A stretch of DNA of 64,000 bases, from the NCBI RefSeq assembly GCF_000969825.1, contig NZ_KQ033920.1, positions 1,663,075 to 1,727,074 on the forward strand. Direction: 5' to 3'. Position 1 is the stretch's first letter; each line of letters opens with the position of its first letter. Made by a program: the position numbers and the translations under genes. The notes below the pieces were generated by a model. That model was not told where the DNA came from and searched no databases. It was given only the letters and a program-made list of their open reading frames with translations. The stretch is from Parabacteroides gordonii MS-1 = DSM 23371 (GTDB taxonomy: Bacteria > Bacteroidota > Bacteroidia > Bacteroidales > Tannerellaceae). Positions 60,901 to 64,000 of the stretch are shown one piece after another.

Positions 60901-60915
60901 TGTTATCAGTTTCAT
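57904..60915 (-). CDS. Secreted GLUG-repeat protein with DUF6383-type C-terminal tail
   Basis: 1003 aa. Signal peptide 1-30 (LLAALFFLCLFAPMAAGQ). Two tandem blocks of about 390 residues each start with IANQNGGDGSSWNDAIKIATAEELAYFAQQVN or its counterpart and contain GLUG-type motifs (YAGLFGY, YVGGIAG, YVGGIVGYL, YAGGICGYL), likely a beta-helix stalk. A Pro/Glu spacer (PVPPVEPDPEPEPEPAP) leads to an Ig-like domain and the ~65-residue tail with VRIFTPEGRLLDSF and GIYIVQVGTTVRKVAVR, shared with 28767 and 63798 genes. Probably displayed on the cell surface. It begins three bases after the metallo-hydrolase stop, so it is in the same operon. Confidence 0.85.
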   Translation of the reverse strand: MKLITTYRQTACRLLAALFFLCLFAPMAAGQDNWKDHCATQIANQNGGDGSSWNDAIKIATAEELAYFAQQVNSKQSINYGDGKSIGPAGKDQAGGFMSYYFALSADINLSGYDWTPIGNTTSFKGNFDGRGHCVNGLKVMKVETVSGEAYAGLFGYTYVGILRNLGVRLADAGIQVNSTDGVVYVGGIAGCAHKIFNCYVVGEGRIEIHSSLNFGYVVGGIVGYLDTDGSLANCYATVNVKVGPDGTVYVGGIVGRGDYKSTISHTYATGDVETGTEDNNRYAGGICGYLQSKGTLTNSLAVNGQIIGGNSHSNRIVGHKESNATLDANYASPEIQVNGQTISGSAANEANGNDEITLKDFETKLKGGSSNDWDNAWTFPTDGSLPQLKLKGEDPDGNPTYSNWPSSSQQPTIPASDHLIAGSIANTGGGDGLSWDAPILIANRAELAYLAKQVNAGANLTVDKNLSGGTLENKDDSDSGFKGIYFALAADIDLSAHYWTPIGNRDHPFRGNFDGKGHCVKGLRVKVETAVSKYAYAGLFGYASVGTLRNLGVVLAPEGVQAVPSTLASAYAGGIAGRASNISNCYVVGEGEVMAKGRSGKGDSGQIEVTLSDAGGIVGSLNSSLTHCYATVGVKAKGSYNNYAGGIAGYSSTGGVISYTYATGAVEAADGTDDNYAGGIFGYFQTGTLSNNLALNEQVNGKEGQSNRIAGGVYSSVTLSDNYASTIRVNKKVVSNGNDKDVNGADTWLDTFKGNLIPDPTAADNGWSKAWSWSGGGSSNLPQLKIVKGDADGSLSYTDWLSPSCQPTLPASDYLENKPVPPVEPDPEPEPEPAPTVYYTVTLPSVTGAVTDPVAGDYEVESWSTFRFYLTLDTAYNQSHPVVTTSRGETLQPLSSDGAYLVKYVRTDVEIFIDGIVKNPPPVANEPIRAAAPEPEPEIWSENACLCIRLPEGLPSSPVRIFTPEGRLLDSFRSVPGLNRRQLPTGIYIVQVGTTVRKVAVR

Positions 60916-60918
60916 AAT

Positions 60919-63762
60919 CTATCCTATTGTTTTATGTTTATAATCGTAAAGGAAACGATAGCACAGATAAAGGAAATGCAGGAGTTCGGAGCCGTAGAAC
61001 TCTCCGTCTTGACCGATTCCCGGATTTTTATTACTCGTATCGCCATTTCCGCAAAATCGAATATTCTCATTGTAAATATACCGTATATCTTTATTTGTAT
61101 CCATACATCCGAATACCTGTAAACAATACTTCTTCCAGGTATTCAGATCATCTTCATCGAAAGGATAATACTCGGCACCCCGACCTTCGCCTTTAGGGGT
61201 GGCTCCGTCAGGTCTTTCGCCTGGCTTTCTCCTGAAACGGTTCACGTAAGGTTCAACCATGTCGATACAGAACTTTACGAATTGGGTTCCGCTGTCCGGC
61301 ACGTAGTTGCCTGCCAGATATTTATAGCATTCATACAGGGTTTCGCAATACTGGTATTTGTAGAAGGTCTCATCGTAGCCGATCTTTTCATACTCTTCTG
61401 CGGGAGTTTCCGAGAAAAAGTAAAGGTCGTCTATAATGCCGGCGTCTACCAGTTCACAACCGGTACTATTCCAGCAATCCTTATCATTTTCCGACAGAGA
61501 ATACGCTGTATCAAATGAGATGACACTTATATTATCATAAGACTCTTCGAGCATCCCGGCACATTTTTCCACCCACTGATAATACCGGTCGTTGCATGGC
61601 TGCATGATGTCAAAGGTAGCGTATCGGTTGATGTTTACCATATAGCAGAAGATTTGCTGCAATAAAGAGATAGCACGGTCGTCGCCCGTCAAGCCACCGA
61701 CTATCTTCTTTATATTCGCATTATTACCGATATTGGCAATCAGCGAATAAAGGTTTTCTCTGGTTAGGATAACTTTCACAGGGCTTGAAATGTCCTCATC
61801 CAATATTTTCCGATAAAGCAATACGCCATACTCTATCGAAACATGGAACAATTGCGTATCATCAGAAGATTCAGAGGTCATAGAGGTAATTCCGAGATAG
61901 AAGTCGGTCGTTGCCGGTTTGGACTTTTGGCTCCATAAAGCCTCTGCACCGAGGGCCGAAGCCTTGTCGGTGTCGAGCACGATAGCCAGATAGTCGAGCA
62001 GCATTTCGTTAGACATATTGCGCATCATCGAACTGAGCGGCATTTTATAAGTACCATCGTCATTGAGCAACGGGGCAACCGACGGTTTCTGCTGCGGCGT
62101 GCCTTCGCGCACCTCCCCGGCTCCGGACAGGTAGCTGTTGCGCCAGATGCCCGACTCGGCCAAAAAGCCCAGTTGCTGCAACGAATTGGCCAGATAATCG
62201 CGATAGAATTCATCGTTGGGAGCCTTTCCCAACAGAAGCTGATAGCAGACATCGGCCACGAAACGATAATTGCCCTGCTTGTATTCTGCCTCTATCTGCT
62301 TTACGAGATTTTCTGCCGGTTGAAGCAGCAGCGCGGCATACTTCTCTGCCCGTTCCTTTTCGGGCAACGGATCGAGGTGCACCGGATTGGCATCATACCA
62401 GCCCAGGTAGCGCTGGTAGACGGCACGGGCATTATGTTTGAGCGTGCCGTAGTAAGGACGCAGGTAGGGAGTGCACTCCAGCGGTTTGGGCAAACGCACC
62501 TTTTCGGCTATCTCGTCGGGTTTGAAGCCCTGGTTCATGTAGAGCAGGCACTGATCGTTGAGATATTTGTAGGCGGCGGCGGTACGGAAGAGGTATCCGT
62601 TTACGGCGTTCTCCTTATTTACGGCATTGACACGGGGCCAGTTGTGTGCCTGAAACACCACTTCGGCATCGGGCCAGAGGCTGAGTGTTTGCATCAGGAA
62701 GTCCGACCAGGCCTTGGCATCGCGTACCTGGGCACCCCGCAGGGTATAGAGGTTGTGGAGCGTGCCGTTGCAGTTTTCGGCCATCCAAAGGGCACGGTGA
62801 ACCAGTTGACCGTCTTGATAAAACTCCAGATAGTTGTTCATCTCCGCCGGAGCCTCGGTGCCGGGAGTTAGCTGGAAGTAGAGGCGAACGTTGCCGAAAA
62901 CGAGGTAACGCCGACCTGTTTCCTTTGTGCCTTTGAAATCGTGATCATGGCTGTTCATAAAAACCTCGTCCACCTCAAAGGAGGGGCGCAAGTAACCCAC
63001 CGTACCTTTCGACTGTCCCTGGCCGATACCGATGCTGATGCGTCCGCAGGGACAGGCAGCCAGACCGGTGCCGTACTGGTAAGAGGCACGGCGCCCCATT
63101 GCTACACCGGCATAGAGGTTTTCGCTTACAGCATGCTGCTCGAAACCTTTGGGAGCGTAGATAATTAGCTCGCCACCGTTGATATCCTTCAGGGTTTGCA
63201 GTCCGCCGTAGTGGTCGATATGGCTGTGACTGACGATGACGGCTTCTATCGTCTCCTTACCTACTTTTGCATAATTGTTGTTATATTTCTTATCCAGATA
63301 GTCATTGAAGAGATCGACTGCCACCTGTGTGCATTCGCCGCTCATCAGAGTGTCGAAGATCAGCCACGACTTGCCGGTATATACAAAGGAGATGTTTGCC
63401 ATATCGTAACCGCGCACCTGGAAGATGGGCATTTCGTCGTGTACCCGGAATACGCCGTTCAGATGGTTGTTGCGGCCGTTGTTCCAGAGGCTGGGATGGA
63501 CGGTGTAGTTCTTGTCGTATTGTTTTTCCAGGAAGTCGTATTCAGCCTGGCTCCAGACTACTATTTTTTCATCCTTGTCTTCGTTATCATTGTGTTTGTA
63601 TACAACACAATTGCCGTCGCCCGTATAATCGGGGGTATCCACTTTTTCAAGCGTAGTGTCGCCCAGCAGGATATATTGCGCTTCATTGCTTTTAGCAGTG
63701 AAATCGGTGACCACCGGCTGGCTGCCGGTAGGGTTGTTGCTGATAAATGTATTCTTTTCCAT
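60919..63762 (-). CDS. Alkylsulfatase-like metallo-beta-lactamase-fold hydrolase with extra C-terminal region
   Basis: 947 aa, no signal peptide. The metal motif HSHIDHYGG is at residues 179-187, with MNSHDHDF and a later FQAHNWPRV, as in SdsA1/YjcS-type linear alkylsulfatases. The alkylsulfatase dimerisation region follows (AAYKYLNDQCLLYMNQGFKPDEIAEKV and LRPYYGTLKHNARAVYQRYLGWYDANPVHLDPLP), then an SCP2-like segment (about 580-690). Known members are about 650 aa; the final ~230 residues here (rich in Tyr, Cys and acidic residues) are not recognised. It may hydrolyse sulfate esters, but the cytosolic location and long tail make the substrate uncertain. It lies between two DUF6383-tailed genes. 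Confidence 0.82.
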   Translation of the reverse strand: MEKNTFISNNPTGSQPVVTDFTAKSNEAQYILLGDTTLEKVDTPDYTGDGNCVVYKHNDNEDKDEKIVVWSQAEYDFLEKQYDKNYTVHPSLWNNGRNNHLNGVFRVHDEMPIFQVRGYDMANISFVYTGKSWLIFDTLMSGECTQVAVDLFNDYLDKKYNNNYAKVGKETIEAVIVSHSHIDHYGGLQTLKDINGGELIIYAPKGFEQHAVSENLYAGVAMGRRASYQYGTGLAACPCGRISIGIGQGQSKGTVGYLRPSFEVDEVFMNSHDHDFKGTKETGRRYLVFGNVRLYFQLTPGTEAPAEMNNYLEFYQDGQLVHRALWMAENCNGTLHNLYTLRGAQVRDAKAWSDFLMQTLSLWPDAEVVFQAHNWPRVNAVNKENAVNGYLFRTAAAYKYLNDQCLLYMNQGFKPDEIAEKVRLPKPLECTPYLRPYYGTLKHNARAVYQRYLGWYDANPVHLDPLPEKERAEKYAALLLQPAENLVKQIEAEYKQGNYRFVADVCYQLLLGKAPNDEFYRDYLANSLQQLGFLAESGIWRNSYLSGAGEVREGTPQQKPSVAPLLNDDGTYKMPLSSMMRNMSNEMLLDYLAIVLDTDKASALGAEALWSQKSKPATTDFYLGITSMTSESSDDTQLFHVSIEYGVLLYRKILDEDISSPVKVILTRENLYSLIANIGNNANIKKIVGGLTGDDRAISLLQQIFCYMVNINRYATFDIMQPCNDRYYQWVEKCAGMLEESYDNISVISFDTAYSLSENDKDCWNSTGCELVDAGIIDDLYFFSETPAEEYEKIGYDETFYKYQYCETLYECYKYLAGNYVPDSGTQFVKFCIDMVEPYVNRFRRKPGERPDGATPKGEGRGAEYYPFDEDDLNTWKKYCLQVFGCMDTNKDIRYIYNENIRFCGNGDTSNKNPGIGQDGEFYGSELLHFLYLCYRFLYDYKHKTIG

Positions 63763-63797
63763 GATATGATATTTTTAGTTGTTTATGTTATAACGGA

Positions 63798-64000
63798 CTA
63801 TTTTACCGCCACCTTTCGCACCGTCGCACCAACTTGTACGATATAGATATTCGTCGGCAATTGCCGACGGTTCAGTCCCGGGACTGAACGGAAGCTGTCG
63901 AGCAGGCGACCCTCCGGCGTAAAGATGCGGACGGGCGACGACGGCAGGCCTTCGGGCAGGCGGATGCAGAGGCAGGCGTTTTCGCTCCATATCTCCGGCT
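63798..64000 (-). CDS. 3' end of a third DUF6383-tailed protein (cut by the window)
   Basis: The last 66 codons are visible and nearly identical to the tail of the GLUG gene: EIWSENACLCIRLPEG, VRIFTPEGRLLDSF, then a tail ending RKVAVK and TAG at 63798-63800. The rest lies beyond the window. Thirty-five bases separate it from the metallo-hydrolase start, so it is probably the upstream gene of the same operon. Confidence 0.85.
   Translation of the reverse strand, partial: PEIWSENACLCIRLPEGLPSSPVRIFTPEGRLLDSFRSVPGLNRRQLPTNIYIVQVGATVRKVAVK

Overview
The window looks like a chromosomal segment of a gut Bacteroidales bacterium, most likely Parabacteroides or a close relative. This is an inference from gene content and promoter style; no rRNA or other marker gene is present. 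Many genes have the Bacteroidales -7 box TAnnTTTG at a suitable distance, and most lack a clear Shine-Dalgarno. Typical families are present: GH97, AsmA/TamB giants, an Mpi-like recombinase, DUF6383-type C-terminal tails, a membrane-anchored TPR/HTH regulator and an AAA-ATPase/DUF1703 protein.

Layout. 1-3.4 kb is accessory DNA: an Ll.LtrB-like group II intron (5' end outside the window) that splits a DUF2075 helicase-like gene, and a small HTH remnant, ending at a tRNA-Pro. 3.7-4.4 kb is a diverged Mpi-type serine recombinase. 4.5-6.6 kb is an ADP-forming acyl-CoA synthetase. 6.6-16.9 kb is a complete [NiFe]-hydrogenase island: hypF-hypA-hypB leftward and hypC-hypD-hypE, small subunit, large subunit, cytochrome b and maturation protease rightward, from a shared divergent promoter region that carries a pair of identical palindromes. 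16.9-20 kb holds an orphan periplasmic binding lipoprotein and a membrane-tethered TPR/HTH regulator. 20.1-24.0 kb is glpD-glpK-glpF for glycerol use. 24.1-27.4 kb carries PBP1A and a YeiH-type membrane protein. 27.4-31.4 kb is the most striking region: 16-bp perfect inverted repeats bound a 184-bp segment with an outward promoter box, just upstream of an HU-like/DUF4469 gene and a large secreted MBG/DUF6383 protein. I read this as a phase-variable promoter, in the OFF orientation here.

31.5-37.5 kb has a LysR regulator, an AsmA-like protein and rfbB/rfbC. Two tRNA-Cys genes follow at 37.6-37.8 kb. 37.9-41.1 kb has a small two-gene unit encoding a predicted chagasin-like plus cystatin-like cysteine-protease inhibitor and a beta-rich partner, divergent from a RimK-like ATP-grasp/GNAT pair. 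41.1-49 kb: GH97, a tandem SGNH hydrolase, a MATE transporter, a Crp-family regulator, CinA and TsaD. 48.8-55.7 kb: TamB, a dihydrouridine synthase, LipB and MtgA, tightly packed with overlaps. 55.8-64 kb is accessory again: a relic of a DUF6383 tail, an AAA-ATPase/nuclease-like protein, a 188-bp MITE-like inverted repeat, and a leftward unit of a DUF6383-tailed protein (partial), an alkylsulfatase-like metallo-hydrolase and a GLUG-repeat DUF6383 protein.

The core metabolic theme is anaerobic hydrogen and glycerol oxidation into the quinone pool, acyl-CoA energy conservation, and envelope construction. The accessory theme is surface proteins and DNA rearrangement. Long antisense open frames over the hydrogenase, PBP1A and TamB genes were not treated as genes.
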